From Nitrososphaerota archaeon (GTDB taxonomy: Archaea; Thermoproteota; Nitrososphaeria; Nitrososphaerales; UBA183), in contig JAFLZE010000001.1 in the NCBI GenBank assembly GCA_029785685.1, positions 64,282-128,281 of the forward strand: DNA of 64,000 nucleotides. Direction: 5' to 3'. The position numbers and the translations under genes are program-made. Below, in pieces: positions 25,032 to 34,006 of the stretch (its first letter is position 1; every line of letters starts with the position of its first letter). Below the pieces are notes generated by a model. It worked only from the letters and a program-made list of their open reading frames with translations, searched no databases and was not told the origin of the DNA.

Positions 25032-25371
25032 CTAGGGTGGAAACCGTCGCGTCTTAAGTCTGCCAGGTCGCCGGCCTCTGGTGCGTGCAGTTTTAGCGTC
25101 CTCCGGCCAGCTCGCGGGCGGCCGTCAGGGTTGGCTTTTATCTGCCTCTCTACCTGTGCTTCGCCTGCGACAGCCAGCGAGTTCAATCAGCGTGAATCGA
25201 GAGTGTGCACATTGACGGCCAGGGAGCACAGATGTGGCATCCATGGCCCAGACAACCCGCAACGTCCACACGCTCAGCCCGATTTCTCCAAATACCAGTT
25301 AACTCCAGCCGGTGGTTCGAAAGCAGAACACATGCACCTCTCGGAGCTGGTTTCAGCTGAATAGCAACTAT
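25032..25371. other. About 340 nt without a recognised gene
   Basis: Contains a TATA-like CTTTTATC at 25133-25141 on the plus strand, between the translin gene and the nuclease. No tRNA, 5S, SRP or RNase P core was recognised, and no convincing protein frame. Possible uncharacterised small RNA or long leader of the nuclease gene. Confidence 0.35.
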
Positions 25372-25662
25372 GTGAAGGGCAGATCACGCGAGTACCAAGC
25401 GATGTCGAAATTGAAGAAAGAGGGATGGATGGTGTCCAGGAGCGCCGCCTCCCATGGCGCCGTAGACGTCTTCGCAGCCAAGGGCGGCAAGGTCCTGTTG
25501 GTGCAGGTCAAGAGCGGGAGGGCAAGGGCCACCAAGGAGGAGCTCGCGGAGCTGGCGGAGTGGGGGAAAAGCGCGAATGGTGACGCCGAGGTGTGGCACT
25601 ACAAGGGGAAAGGAGAGATAGTCAGGAGGAGGGTGTATGCGGCCAGGGGAGGGATTTCCTGA
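25372..25662 (+). CDS. PD-(D/E)XK nuclease, Hjc-like
   Basis: Small nuclease of the restriction-endonuclease-like fold, similar to Holliday junction resolvases. After KGRSREYQAMSKLKKEGWMVSRSAASHGAVDVFAAKGGKVLLVQVKSGRA (in parts) the catalytic D (AVDVFA) and the QVKSG motif are plain; the early Glu (SREYQA) completes the site. GTG at 25372 gives 96 residues; the ATG at 25399 would cut into the first helix. Could be the cell's Hjc or a separate PD-(D/E)XK repair nuclease. Confidence 0.85.
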   Translation: MKGRSREYQAMSKLKKEGWMVSRSAASHGAVDVFAAKGGKVLLVQVKSGRARATKEELAELAEWGKSANGDAEVWHYKGKGEIVRRRVYAARGGIS

Positions 25663-25820
25663 GGCCGAAGTGCTACTTCTGTGACACCGAGCTCGAAGTT
25701 GCCCTGCACACGTTCAAGGTGGGACCGAAAGACGAGCCTGTATGTGAAGAGTGTCATGTGAAGACGGCTAATAGGGTAAAGGCCAAGGCGGAGGAAGACG
25801 GGCGGAAGGACTCAGGCTGA
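25659..25820 (+). CDS. Small zinc-ribbon-like protein
   Basis: About 53 residues beginning LRPKCYFCDTELEVALHTFKV, then VCEECHVKTANRVKAKAEEDG. Two CxxC pairs (CYFC, CEEC) suggest one zinc site. The only start at the natural boundary is CTG, overlapping the TGA of the nuclease (CTGA); a longer frame starts at GTG 25593 within the nuclease gene. The start is therefore uncertain, but the cysteine pattern and coupling make a real gene likely. Confidence 0.6.
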   Translation: MRPKCYFCDTELEVALHTFKVGPKDEPVCEECHVKTANRVKAKAEEDGRKDSG

Positions 25821-26171
25821 AGCGCATGTGCGCCTGAGTTCCAGGATGAGAGCAGAGCACTCCGTGAGGCGCTCCTCATCGTCGCTCTTCCGGTAGCAGT
25901 CCAGGGCCCTCTCGTACTCGCACAGCGCGCTGATGGCCCTGACCGCAGGGGAAGCGCTGGGCTCAGAGAGTATGAGCCGCCCCGCCGTCTCGTACCAGCC
26001 GGCAGCGTCACCGTACTGTTCGAGCTGGAAGAAGCAGGACGCGATGGACTCGCAAGCCTCGACCTTGTGTGTGGAGGTGGGGAACTTCTCGAACTGTTCC
26101 CTCAGCTGATAGACCGCCGCGTTTCCGCTTCTCATCTTGCCTACGCTGAACCCCTCAGAGAAGTCGTGCAA
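25812..26171 (-). CDS. Helical TPR-like small protein
   Basis: A 119-residue protein with repeated helix pairs resembling tetratricopeptide repeats (VEACESIASCFFQLEQYGDAAGWYETAGRL, in parts, and AISALCEYERALDCYRKS). It has five cysteines. No specific family recognised. TTG start at 26171; its 3' end overlaps the convergent zinc-ribbon gene by 9 nt. Confidence 0.7.
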   Translation of the reverse strand: MHDFSEGFSVGKMRSGNAAVYQLREQFEKFPTSTHKVEACESIASCFFQLEQYGDAAGWYETAGRLILSEPSASPAVRAISALCEYERALDCYRKSDDEERLTECSALILELRRTCASA

Positions 26172-26253
26172 GGGGTGGACGTGGGCAGAGCGCCCCTATG
26201 TGCAGGATGCTCTAGTTTTGTTGAGCCTGGAATCAAAAGAGAGAGGTTGCATC

Positions 26254-26742
26254 TCAGGAGCCGTTCATGACAGCCTGGGTAGCTTCTCGGAGCCTCCGCC
26301 TTGCGAGACCCTCGTTGAACCGCTTCTTCTCCACGCTGGTGCGTGGGCTGAGTCGAGGTATTTGGGTGGGCTTGCCTTTCTCGTCCAGCGCCACATAGGT
26401 GAGGTAGCAGGAGCCGGTGTGCGTCCCCTTGCGCGTGGAAGGGTCTACGGCCTCCAGCCTCACGCCAATCTCCATCGAAGTGGTACCGACGTAGTTCACA
26501 GCGGCCTTGAGTATCAGCAGGTCGCCGACATAGACAGGGGCATAGAAGTTCATGCGGTCTATGGACGCCGTGACCACGTTCTTGCCGGCATGCCTCCAGG
26601 CGACGATTGCGGCTATCTCATCCATGTATCTCATGATGGCCCCGCCGAAAACGTTTCCCAACACGTTGGCGTCGGTGGGCATCATGAGCCGTGCGGTGGT
26701 CATCTCAGACTCTGCCGGCTCCTTGGCCTTCAACTTCGCCAA
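26254..26742 (-). CDS. Acyl-CoA thioesterase (hot-dog fold)
   Basis: Hydrolyses acyl-CoA to free acid and CoA. The cytosolic BACH/YciA-type signature is present: LMMPTDANVLGNVFGGAIMRYMDEIAAI with the catalytic Asn/Asp (DANVLGNVFGG; MDE), then SIDRMNFYAPVYVGDLLIL. 162 residues. Could recycle CoA for the acyl-CoA oxidation genes at 44-51 kb, an inference. Confidence 0.92.
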   Translation of the reverse strand: MAKLKAKEPAESEMTTARLMMPTDANVLGNVFGGAIMRYMDEIAAIVAWRHAGKNVVTASIDRMNFYAPVYVGDLLILKAAVNYVGTTSMEIGVRLEAVDPSTRKGTHTGSCYLTYVALDEKGKPTQIPRLSPRTSVEKKRFNEGLARRRLREATQAVMNGS

Positions 26743-26806
26743 CTAGGTAAGACGAGCCCCGCCCGGAGTTGATAAATGTAGAGGGCGGATGGTCAGCCCT
26801 CGGAGC

Positions 26807-27838
26807 TCATCCGAACCACTTCTCCAGGGTCTCCGTCTGGTGAGAGTCGGCCTTCGAGGATTGGACCCTGGCTATGGCAGCGTCGACCCTGTCCCGGGAG
26901 AACGAGTGCTCCCCGACCAGAAAGGACACGACCCTCTCCTTGTCCAGAGGTTTCCACTCAGGGCGCACCCCCTTGACTGAGGGGGCGTCGAGGTATAGCT
27001 TCCTTATCTCCGGGTAGTTGATCCCCTGCAAGGGACCTGCGAGCTCCTTGATTTCCTCAAGCCTGCCGTACTTCTTCAGGTATTTGAGGGCCGTGGCCGG
27101 TCCTACCCCCGCGAACCCGTCTGGATTGAAGTCCGTCCCGAGCAGGATGGCGAAGTCGACCAGCTGCTCTCTGGACAGTCCTGTGGCTGTCAGCGCGGAC
27201 TCGAGGGTTATCCTTTCTGGCACCACGTTGATCACAATACCCTTGCTTGGGAGCCTCCTCTTGCCAGACACTGTGACGTTGCGCACAAGGACCGGCGCCC
27301 CGAAGACGATAGAGTCGTGGTCCTGGGATGCCACGGCGTTCACTGTCCCCTCAATCGCCATGACCGACGCCTGGGCCTCGCCCTCGGATGGCGCGTCCAC
27401 CCATGGTATCCCCATGGCGTCCAGGAGCGCCTTAGCGTCTGAGACCATGTCCCTCCTAAGAACCGTGGAGGCCTCCGCGTACTTCCTCGCCTGAGTCATC
27501 TCGCCCGCCTGGAGGGCGCGGAGGTACTGGTCCTTGGCTTCCCTCCGCTGCTCGGAGCGCCTCCTAATCTCCTCCATCTTGAGTTCAGGGGGCCGGCCGT
27601 CGAATACGTAGACCAGCTTCATGCCGAGCTCCAGCAGATTGACGTTCCTGTAGAAGAGCCCAGAGATGTGCGATGTGACCCGTCCCTGTGCATCCTTGAG
27701 ATGGCCGCCGTCCATCCCACGGATGATGGCGAGGAACTGGTAGAGCGTGTTGTATCCGTCGACGGCGAGCGTCCACCCGGCGATGTCCTCGAGTTGAATC
27801 TTCTCCCTCGGTATGGAGTCGCCGAAGTCTACACCCAT
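26807..27838 (-). CDS. fen: Flap endonuclease 1
   Basis: Structure-specific 5' nuclease for Okazaki-fragment processing and repair. XPG-N (LAVDGYNTLYQFL, VYVFDGRPPELK) and XPG-I (WVDAPSEGEAQASVMA, VASQDHDSIVFGA) acidic residues, the helix-hairpin-helix FAGVGPATALKYLKKYG, and a C-terminal PCNA-binding PIP motif (QTETLEKWFG). I start at ATG 27838 (MGVDFGDSIP), with a TATA-like GATAAATC near 27861-27869; the frame's extra 40 codons upstream are not native. Confidence 0.97.
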   Translation of the reverse strand: MGVDFGDSIPREKIQLEDIAGWTLAVDGYNTLYQFLAIIRGMDGGHLKDAQGRVTSHISGLFYRNVNLLELGMKLVYVFDGRPPELKMEEIRRRSEQRREAKDQYLRALQAGEMTQARKYAEASTVLRRDMVSDAKALLDAMGIPWVDAPSEGEAQASVMAIEGTVNAVASQDHDSIVFGAPVLVRNVTVSGKRRLPSKGIVINVVPERITLESALTATGLSREQLVDFAILLGTDFNPDGFAGVGPATALKYLKKYGRLEEIKELAGPLQGINYPEIRKLYLDAPSVKGVRPEWKPLDKERVVSFLVGEHSFSRDRVDAAIARVQSSKADSHQTETLEKWFG

Positions 27839-27876
27839 GAGCGGAGAACCCCGACCCGCCCGATTTATCGGTTCGG

Positions 27877-28125
27877 TTACTCTCTTATGCGGGGCATGCG
27901 TAGGTCTTCGGCAGGTTTGTCCTGGAACTCTAGCCTGCGCTTGTCCTTGGAGACCCACCTGATGCTGATTAGGCCCAGGATTTCGAGTTGCATGAGCGCC
28001 TTGTCAAGCTCGTCCGGGGAGCACCTGCTGCCGTTCTTGTTCAGGGCTTCTAGAAGATCGTCATCCGTCGTGCTCTTCTTCTCCTTGATCCATTCGTATA
28101 TCGTATATCTGAGAGGGAATTTCAT
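27877..28125 (-). CDS. Winged-helix archaeal protein
   Basis: An about 82-residue protein with a winged-helix fold (PLRYTIYEWIKEKKSTTDDDLLEALNKNG, then LDKALMQLEILGLISIRWVSKDKRRLEF). Conserved in archaea as a small DNA-binding-like protein of unknown target. Start at ATG 28125 is supported by a TATA box (TTTTATAC) near 28175-28182; the longer frame to 28167 begins too close to that box. Upstream of fen on the same strand. Confidence 0.75.
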   Translation of the reverse strand: MKFPLRYTIYEWIKEKKSTTDDDLLEALNKNGSRCSPDELDKALMQLEILGLISIRWVSKDKRRLEFQDKPAEDLRMPRIRE

Positions 28126-28208
28126 CGGGTCAACACCGTGCGAGAAAACGGCTCGTTTAGGGGCCACCTCGAGGTATAAAAGGTATCAGCCGACGCGTCA
28201 CGGCGGCC

Positions 28209-28496
28209 CTACTGCGGCGGAAGCTTGCTTGACATCCGGCTCACGCCGGTGACTTCGCACTGGCTGACAAGGGGAGATTTTGACACCGCCTCCTCAATCC
28301 TATCGACCGCGCCCTCTTCTTCAGGGACGACCAGATCGAGAACCACTGCGGAGAGTCCGAATGCGATCGGTTCGATTTTGTGTGCTCTGATCTGGGCCGC
28401 CGCGGGTAGTAACCCAGCCACGGAGTCCACCAGCTTCTGATGGTCCGTCGTGGTATCAGGAGGCAGGAGCTTGAGCCTGATGACGTAGGAACCCAA
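28209..28496 (-). CDS. ef1b: Translation elongation factor aEF1-beta
   Basis: Nucleotide-exchange factor for aEF1A. 95 residues, the normal archaeal size: YVIRLKLLPPDTTTDHQKLVDSVAGLLP, then AFGLSAVVLDLVVPEEEGAVDRIEEAVSKSPLVSQCEVTGVSRM (in parts). Located 9 nt after the zinc-ribbon gene, a pairing that is common in archaea. Confidence 0.95.
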   Translation of the reverse strand: MGSYVIRLKLLPPDTTTDHQKLVDSVAGLLPAAAQIRAHKIEPIAFGLSAVVLDLVVPEEEGAVDRIEEAVSKSPLVSQCEVTGVSRMSSKLPPQ

Positions 28497-28505
28497 AACG
28501 TTTCC

Positions 28506-28688
28506 CTATGGCCCTTCAAAGCCGCAGTTGAGGCACTTGTACCGCCTTGAAAACTTCCTGCACTTCTCAGACCTCCATATCACCGTCTCATGGCAGTTTG
28601 GGCAGTTGAAGTGGACCGCCCTCTCGGCAGGCTTTACGGGTCGGTTACACGAGTTGCACAGAGGGAGCGTCACTACGCCCTGCGACAT
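28506..28688 (-). CDS. Zinc-ribbon RNA-binding protein (DUF1610 type)
   Basis: 60-residue archaeal protein with two zinc-binding knuckle sets (LCNSCNRPV, CPNCHETV, then CRKFSRRYKCLNCGF). Usually encoded just upstream of aEF1-beta, as here, and thought to be an RNA or ribosome-linked factor. A TATA-like CCTATATTT near 28718-28726 precedes it. Confidence 0.9.
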   Translation of the reverse strand: MSQGVVTLPLCNSCNRPVKPAERAVHFNCPNCHETVIWRSEKCRKFSRRYKCLNCGFEGP

Positions 28689-28744
28689 TTCTCAGGAACC
28701 CCTTCTGGCCCGACAAATATAGGTTGCTGCGCAGGAGGGCGCCT

Positions 28745-29893
28745 TCACCGTTCTGGCAGAAGGGAGCGCACCTCTGCTGAAGCCACCACTCCTGCAATCT
28801 TCAGCAGTCCAGGCATCCCCAGAGCGCCCAGGAGGGCGGTGGCGTGGAAGTCGAAGTCTGTCTGGGACAGCTTCTGGGCCAGCTTCGAGGCGGCGAGCAC
28901 CGAGAAGACGCCCTCCAGGTCCTGGTTTGATAGCTTCTCGAAGACCCCCCTTAGCCTCATCATGGTCTTCATCTCCTTCATGAATTCCCCCTCCCATTCT
29001 TTCTGGTAGCCGTCCAGCAGCGACGGCCGACTCTTGTGTATGCTGGAGGAGACCCACCTGGCCGCAGTCGCAGCCCCGGCGATCGATGTCATTATCCCGC
29101 CCGCGGTAGTGGGTTTGACCTGTCCCGCGGACTCGCCGACGAAGATCCTCCTCCCCCTGACGAAGCTCTGCGCCGGGCCACCGATGTAAATCGGCGCAGC
29201 CACCTTCCTGAGCACCGTCGTGCTGCGTCCTTCGAGGAACTCGTCCAGGGCCTTGAATGGGTTGACACCGCGCCCAGCGGCACCGACCTTGGCCCTATGC
29301 TTCCCGAAGGGGATGACCCAGGCGAAGAACCCGGGATACTTCCCGGCGTCGAGGAAGACTTCGACGACGTGTTGCCTTATCCACTCGCCCTCGACCTCGT
29401 ACTTCGCAGCGGGCAGAATCCCATGCTTGGGGCTCGAGGCGGGCCCGGTGGCATCCACGAGGAACTTCGCCTGGACTTCCTCCTCCCCCACCTTCACCCT
29501 GACGGAGTCGTCCATCTCCAGCGCCTCCCCTACCCTGCACCCGGTCATGACGGCTGCCCCCGCTGCCTCGGCGGCTGCTGCGACCTGCTTGTCGTAGGCG
29601 CTCCTGTCTAGCACGACCACCTCCAGCGCCGCGGCGTCGGCGGTGAATCGCTTCCCCGACGGAGAGTGCAAGACAGCTGAGTCAATCTGATCCTGGATCG
29701 TGCCCCCCTCTGGGGGATAGCCGTGCTTCCTGAGGCCCTTCAGGCTCACGAGGCCGTCGCACTTCTCGGGCTCGCCCACTTCGGGGTGCTCCTCGGCCAC
29801 CAGGACGCTGAGCCCCAGCTTCGCGGCCTCCGACGCGAAGACCAGGCCTGCGATGCTCCCGCCGGCCACAACAACGTCGCAGGTTCGGGACAA
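28745..29893 (-). CDS. Geranylgeranyl reductase family flavoprotein
   Basis: FAD enzyme that saturates isoprenoid chains of archaeal lipids. GGR features: [46 protein letters not shown] (the Cys region of the active site), [18 protein letters not shown], and [28 protein letters not shown]. 382 residues. It is divergent from pth2. Likely acts on digeranylgeranylglycerophospholipid, though family members also reduce other isoprenoids. Confidence 0.9.
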   Translation of the reverse strand: MSRTCDVVVAGGSIAGLVFASEAAKLGLSVLVAEEHPEVGEPEKCDGLVSLKGLRKHGYPPEGGTIQDQIDSAVLHSPSGKRFTADAAALEVVVLDRSAYDKQVAAAAEAAGAAVMTGCRVGEALEMDDSVRVKVGEEEVQAKFLVDATGPASSPKHGILPAAKYEVEGEWIRQHVVEVFLDAGKYPGFFAWVIPFGKHRAKVGAAGRGVNPFKALDEFLEGRSTTVLRKVAAPIYIGGPAQSFVRGRRIFVGESAGQVKPTTAGGIMTSIAGAATAARWVSSSIHKSRPSLLDGYQKEWEGEFMKEMKTMMRLRGVFEKLSNQDLEGVFSVLAASKLAQKLSQTDFDFHATALLGALGMPGLLKIAGVVASAEVRSLLPER

Positions 29894-29953
29894 GGGCCAG
29901 GACTTTGCAAAGGCTTAATCGGACTTGTAATAACCGTTGGCAAACCACCAGGC

Positions 29954-30301
29954 ATGAAACAAGCCATCGTCGTCCGAACTGATCTCGGGATGGGCAAAGG
30001 GAAGGTCGCCGCCCAGGCCGCACACGCGTCGCTCTCCGCCGCCGAAGCGGCGCAACAGAAGAGGCCCGGATGGTACGGAGGGTGGAAGGACGGGGGTCAG
30101 GCCAAGATCGTCTTGAAGGTAGACTCTGAAGAGGCCCTGCGAGAACTCTTCCGCAAGGCGAAGAGCGCGGGACTCCCCGCCGCACTGGTGGAAGACAGGG
30201 GGCTCACCCAGGTGGAGCCTGGGACGACCACCTGCCTGGCGGTAGGCCCCGCCCCCGAGGCAGAGGTCGACGCGATCACCGGGAAGCTCAAGCTCCTTTG
30301 A
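29954..30301 (+). CDS. pth2: Peptidyl-tRNA hydrolase (archaeal/eukaryal type)
   Basis: Removes peptides from stalled peptidyl-tRNA. Pth2 signatures: [27 protein letters not shown], and the C-terminal [35 protein letters not shown] (in parts). 115 residues, typical. ATG at 29954. Its TGA overlaps the TTG start of truD (TTGA). Confidence 0.97.
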   Translation: MKQAIVVRTDLGMGKGKVAAQAAHASLSAAEAAQQKRPGWYGGWKDGGQAKIVLKVDSEEALRELFRKAKSAGLPAALVEDRGLTQVEPGTTTCLAVGPAPEAEVDAITGKLKLL

Positions 30302-31542
30302 CACAGCCTGCGGCTGCGGAGAAGGAGGTGGGGATTCTGTGCTATGCGACCGCCGGTCCGAGATGTGCAGGGAGGGCAAAGAGCAGCCCAGAGGACTTCC
30401 GCGTCGAAGAGGTGATCGACATGTCGGAGATGACGGCCGAGCAGGCGGACGGGAGGTACCCCCTCTACAGGGTTCAGAAGGAGTCCGTCGACACCATGCA
30501 CATGGCAGCAGAGCTATCCACCGCCCTGAAGAGCAGGGTGAGCTACGCAGGCATGAAGGACAGCAGAGCTGTCGCGGTCCAGTATGCCACACCGACGAGC
30601 TTGAGGTCGGAGCGTCCGGCGCTGGTGAGTCGAAACAGGTTCACCGCGACCCTCGTCGGGTTCCTCGCCCGGCCCCTTTCGCGCTCTTCGGTGCTGGCGA
30701 ACAGGTTCGAAGTCGTTCTCAGGGGGTGCTGCCCCGAGGTCGGGAGCAGGATGTCTGAAGCCTTCGGGCTCGCTGCGGCGGGGAAGGTCCCCAACTACTT
30801 TGGGCTCCAGAGGTTCGGGGCGTCTGGTCGGGGGACCCATGAGGTGGGGAAAGCCCTGGTCAAGGGCCGGTTCGAGCAGGCGGTGGGGCTGCTGCTGGCT
30901 GGGAGCCCCGAGACCAGGGAAGCGGCCACGGCGGGGAGGTACAGGGAACTGTTGGATATTCTCCCCCCTGGGAAGGACGTGGAGAGGAGGGTCGCCAAGG
31001 CGCTCGTGGCGAGGCCGGGAGAATGGGTCAGGGCGATGAGGGCGATACCAGTCAGGCTCAGGCGACTCTATGTCCAGGCGTATCAGTCGTTCATTTTCAA
31101 CAGGACACTCAGCGCGGCGCTGGAGAGGGGAGAGGACATCTCGAAGTACGCCGCGGGGGACAACTGGGGGGAAAGCGGCCCCGGGGGGTTGGTCGTCTAC
31201 GGCGTAAGGGGGGTGAAGGAGCCGCCTACCCGGGGGGCGGTCCCCCTGGTCCAGCTGGCGGGCTACGCCTACAGAGACTACGGCTCCAGGTTCGACGCCT
31301 GTATCAATGAGACACTCGCGTCGGAGGAGGTAGAACCGCGTTCGTTCTATGTCAAAGAGATGCAGGAGGTGTCATCGGAAGGCGGATTCAGGCGGCCTCA
31401 CCTGGCGATGAAGGACGGCGCCTTCGAAGTCAGGGAGGACACCGCACTTCTCCGTTTCACCCTGGCCAGAGGGCAGTACGCCACCATCCTGCTCCGCGAA
31501 GTCCTGAAGCCAGACGACCCCACGGCCTCGGGGTTGGCTTGA
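30298..31542 (+). CDS. truD: tRNA pseudouridine synthase TruD
   Basis: Makes pseudouridine 13 in tRNAs. FRVEEV near the N-terminus, the catalytic Asp motif AGMKDSRAV, and the [14 protein letters not shown] / FIFNRTLS regions of the TRUD domain are present. 414 residues. TTG start coupled to pth2; this pth2-truD pair is common in archaea. Confidence 0.96.
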   Translation: MTQPAAAEKEVGILCYATAGPRCAGRAKSSPEDFRVEEVIDMSEMTAEQADGRYPLYRVQKESVDTMHMAAELSTALKSRVSYAGMKDSRAVAVQYATPTSLRSERPALVSRNRFTATLVGFLARPLSRSSVLANRFEVVLRGCCPEVGSRMSEAFGLAAAGKVPNYFGLQRFGASGRGTHEVGKALVKGRFEQAVGLLLAGSPETREAATAGRYRELLDILPPGKDVERRVAKALVARPGEWVRAMRAIPVRLRRLYVQAYQSFIFNRTLSAALERGEDISKYAAGDNWGESGPGGLVVYGVRGVKEPPTRGAVPLVQLAGYAYRDYGSRFDACINETLASEEVEPRSFYVKEMQEVSSEGGFRRPHLAMKDGAFEVREDTALLRFTLARGQYATILLREVLKPDDPTASGLA

Positions 31543-31588
31543 CCCATGAACGCTTATACGTGGAGTCCAGAGGCCAAGGCTGAGTTCC

Positions 31589-32584
31589 ATGGCCGGCGAC
31601 GTCTATGACATCACGATTGTAGGCGCCGGGCCGAGCGGCCTGTTCGCGACGTTCTACGCTGGGCTCAGACAGATGAAGACGAAGGTAATCGACGCCTTGG
31701 AAGAGCCCGGAGGGCAGGTCGCGGTGCTCTATCCTGAGAAGTACATCTTCGACGTCCCCGGATACTCCAAGATACTGGCCAAGGACTTGGTCAAGTGCCT
31801 GGTCGAACAGGCGTTCCAATACGGCGCTACTGTGGTCCTCGGTGAGAGGGTGACGTCACTCCGCAGGAACGACGGCACCTTCGAGCTCGAGACTAGCAAG
31901 GGGACCAAACACTACTCGAAGGCGGTCCTCATAGCGGCAGGCGTAGGGGCTTTCTCGCCCAACAGGCTGGAAGCGCGGGGGGCAGAGGACTACGAGGGGA
32001 AGGGGGTGTACTACTTCGTCAAAGACAAGAGCGCCTTCAGAGACAAGAACCTGCTCATAGTCGGAGGCGGGGACTCGGCCGTAGACTGGGCGCTGAACAT
32101 GAAGGACACGGCCAAGAAGATCACCCTGGTGCACAGGAGGGACGTCTTCAGGGCGCACGAGGGAAACGTCGCCGAACTGATGAAGTCGGGCATAGACCTC
32201 AAACTGTTCTATGAAGTCAGTCAGGTGAAGGGAGACGGCTCCACGGTGACCCAGGCGGTCGTCTTCGACAACAGGTCGAAGGCCGAGACGGTGCTGGACG
32301 TCGACGCCATACTCGTCAACATAGGGTTCAGGGCAGACCTCGGCCCGATAAAGGACTGGGGGCTACAAATCGACGGCAGGGAGATCAGGGCCAACGGAAA
32401 GATGGAGACCAATATCCCAGGAGTCTATGTCGCCGGAGATGTAGCCGGCCCCCTGGACGGGATAAAGCTGAACCTGATCGCGACGGGATACGCCCAGGCG
32501 GCCCTGGCAGTCAACGTCGCCAAAGCCTATGTCGATCCAGGGTCGAAGGTGTTCCCAGGTCACAGCAGCGAGATGAAAAAGTAA
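31589..32584 (+). CDS. Ferredoxin-NADP reductase, thioredoxin-reductase-like (type 2 FNR)
   Basis: Flavoprotein with two nucleotide-binding motifs (ITIVGAGPSGLFATFYAG; LLIVGGGDSAVDWALNM) and the C-terminal FAD segment VYVAGDVAGPLDGIKLNLIATGYAQ. There is no CxxC redox pair in the NADPH domain, which separates it from thioredoxin reductases and fits YumC-like FNR. ATG 31589 is about 28 nt from CTTATACG. It could link ferredoxin from this cell's oxidation pathways to NADP. Confidence 0.9.
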   Translation: MAGDVYDITIVGAGPSGLFATFYAGLRQMKTKVIDALEEPGGQVAVLYPEKYIFDVPGYSKILAKDLVKCLVEQAFQYGATVVLGERVTSLRRNDGTFELETSKGTKHYSKAVLIAAGVGAFSPNRLEARGAEDYEGKGVYYFVKDKSAFRDKNLLIVGGGDSAVDWALNMKDTAKKITLVHRRDVFRAHEGNVAELMKSGIDLKLFYEVSQVKGDGSTVTQAVVFDNRSKAETVLDVDAILVNIGFRADLGPIKDWGLQIDGREIRANGKMETNIPGVYVAGDVAGPLDGIKLNLIATGYAQAALAVNVAKAYVDPGSKVFPGHSSEMKK

Positions 32585-32586
32585 GC

Positions 32587-33048
32587 TTAGCTTACTATCC
32601 CGAGCGCTCGCCTGTAGTCGTAGTCCTTTCTGATTGCAGGATTCAGCGGGTCGACCAGGATACACTCATACCACGCGTGCATCCCGTCCTCCCAAACAGG
32701 GTAGGACCCAAGGACCTTCATGTTAGGATGCCTCTCCTGGATCCTCCTCTCTGCGACCTGCTTCGAAGACACCGCAGATTTTATCTTGAGCACCCCCATG
32801 TGCTTCGGCCTCCTCCCCGAGGTAGGCCTCTGCTTTCGCATCCCGCCTCGCGAGACACGCATCCTGACCACTATGACCCCCTCCTTCGCCTTGTACCCGA
32901 GGGCCCTGGCCCTGTCCAGCCTCCAGGGGCGATCTACCCTGACCGCAGCGGGCTGCCTTCTGAGTTCGACGGCCCTGGTCTTCATATCCCCTCCCTTTTC
33001 GTGGAAGATTTGCTGCCAGGTCTTGGAAATCTGGCTGTACATGGGCAT
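32587..33048 (-). CDS. rpl15e: 50S ribosomal protein L15e
   Basis: Archaeal/eukaryotic large-subunit protein. Typical residues: MYSQISKTWQQIFHEKGGDM, VDRPWRLDRARALGYKAKEGVIVVRMRVSRGG (in parts), and VLGSYPVWEDGMHAWYECILVDP. 153 residues. ATG 33048 with a TATA box (GTTTATTTG) near 33071-33080. Confidence 0.97.
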   Translation of the reverse strand: MPMYSQISKTWQQIFHEKGGDMKTRAVELRRQPAAVRVDRPWRLDRARALGYKAKEGVIVVRMRVSRGGMRKQRPTSGRRPKHMGVLKIKSAVSSKQVAERRIQERHPNMKVLGSYPVWEDGMHAWYECILVDPLNPAIRKDYDYRRALGIVS

Positions 33049-33094
33049 TTGGGCGCCTCGTTCCCGGTCGGCAAATAAACGTTCCCGGGGCGTC

Positions 33095-34006
33095 TCAGGG
33101 GGCTTTGAAGAAAGCCCTGACCTTCTCCCCGACGACCTCGATGGCGTTCTCCTGTGCCTCCTCGGTCTGGCCGCCTATGTGAGGGGTGAGGATTGCGTTG
33201 GGGGCCGAGAGGATGGCCCCCGAGGGAGGCTCCTTCTCGAAGACGTCCAACGCTGCCCCGCCGAGCCTCCCCTCCCTAAGAGCCGAAGCGAGTGCGTCTT
33301 CGTCCACCACCCCGCCCCTTGACATGTTGACCAGCACAGACCTGTCCTTCATCCTGGCAATGCGTGAGGCGTCGACCATGTGCGCAGTTTCAGGGGTCAG
33401 GGGGACGTGGAGTGTTATGTAGTCAGAGGACGAAAAGAGCTCGTCTAGGGACACCATCCTGGCGCTCAGAGGCCCCAGGACATCCGGAGGGACGGAGATG
33501 ACATCGTAGGCAAGTGTTGACATACCCAAGGCCTTGCCTACCTCGGCTATTCGCCTGCCGATCCTGCCGAACCCTACCACCCCGAGGACCTTCCCTTTCA
33601 TTTCCCTGCCGACCAGGCCGTTCTTCTCCCACTTACCTGACCTGGTGCCTGTGTCCGCTCGTATCAGCTTCCTGCTAAGGGCAAGCATGACCATGACCAC
33701 CTGCTCCGCAACTGCCTCCACCAAGGATTCGGGGCTGTTCACGACAGCTACGCCTCTCTCCTTGGCGAAACCCACGTCCACGTTGTCCAGGCCAGTCCCA
33801 GGGCGGGCGACGAGCTTGAGCCGGTTCGCCCTCTCCAGGACCTCACGGTCAACCTTGGTCCTGCTCCTCACGACAAGCACCTCGTAGTTGCCAGCGACCG
33901 AGAGCAGCTCCTCTCTGCTCAGAGCTGGCCTGTAGTCCACTTCGAAGGACGGCCCCAGCGAGAGCCGCTCAATCTCGACGTGGTCGCAAACTAGCACCCT
34001 GACCAT
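33095..34006 (-). CDS. serA: D-2-hydroxyacid dehydrogenase (phosphoglycerate dehydrogenase-like)
   Basis: NAD-dependent dehydrogenase of 303 residues. Nucleotide motif LGVVGFGRIGRRIAEVG, catalytic Arg VNMSRGGVVDEDAL, Glu, and His ILTPHIGGQTEEAQENAIEVVGE. No C-terminal ACT domain, so serine feedback through that domain is not possible. Likely makes 3-phosphohydroxypyruvate for serine synthesis, but glyoxylate/hydroxypyruvate reductase is also possible; a PLP aminotransferase lies at 55.6 kb. Overlaps the upstream oxidoreductase by 16 nt. Confidence 0.85.
   Translation of the reverse strand: MVRVLVCDHVEIERLSLGPSFEVDYRPALSREELLSVAGNYEVLVVRSRTKVDREVLERANRLKLVARPGTGLDNVDVGFAKERGVAVVNSPESLVEAVAEQVVMVMLALSRKLIRADTGTRSGKWEKNGLVGREMKGKVLGVVGFGRIGRRIAEVGKALGMSTLAYDVISVPPDVLGPLSARMVSLDELFSSSDYITLHVPLTPETAHMVDASRIARMKDRSVLVNMSRGGVVDEDALASALREGRLGGAALDVFEKEPPSGAILSAPNAILTPHIGGQTEEAQENAIEVVGEKVRAFFKAP

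Noticed and set aside
25290..25340. T-loop-like GGTTCGAAAGC as a sign of a tRNA
   Set aside because: No matching T-stem or acceptor stem could be formed around it.
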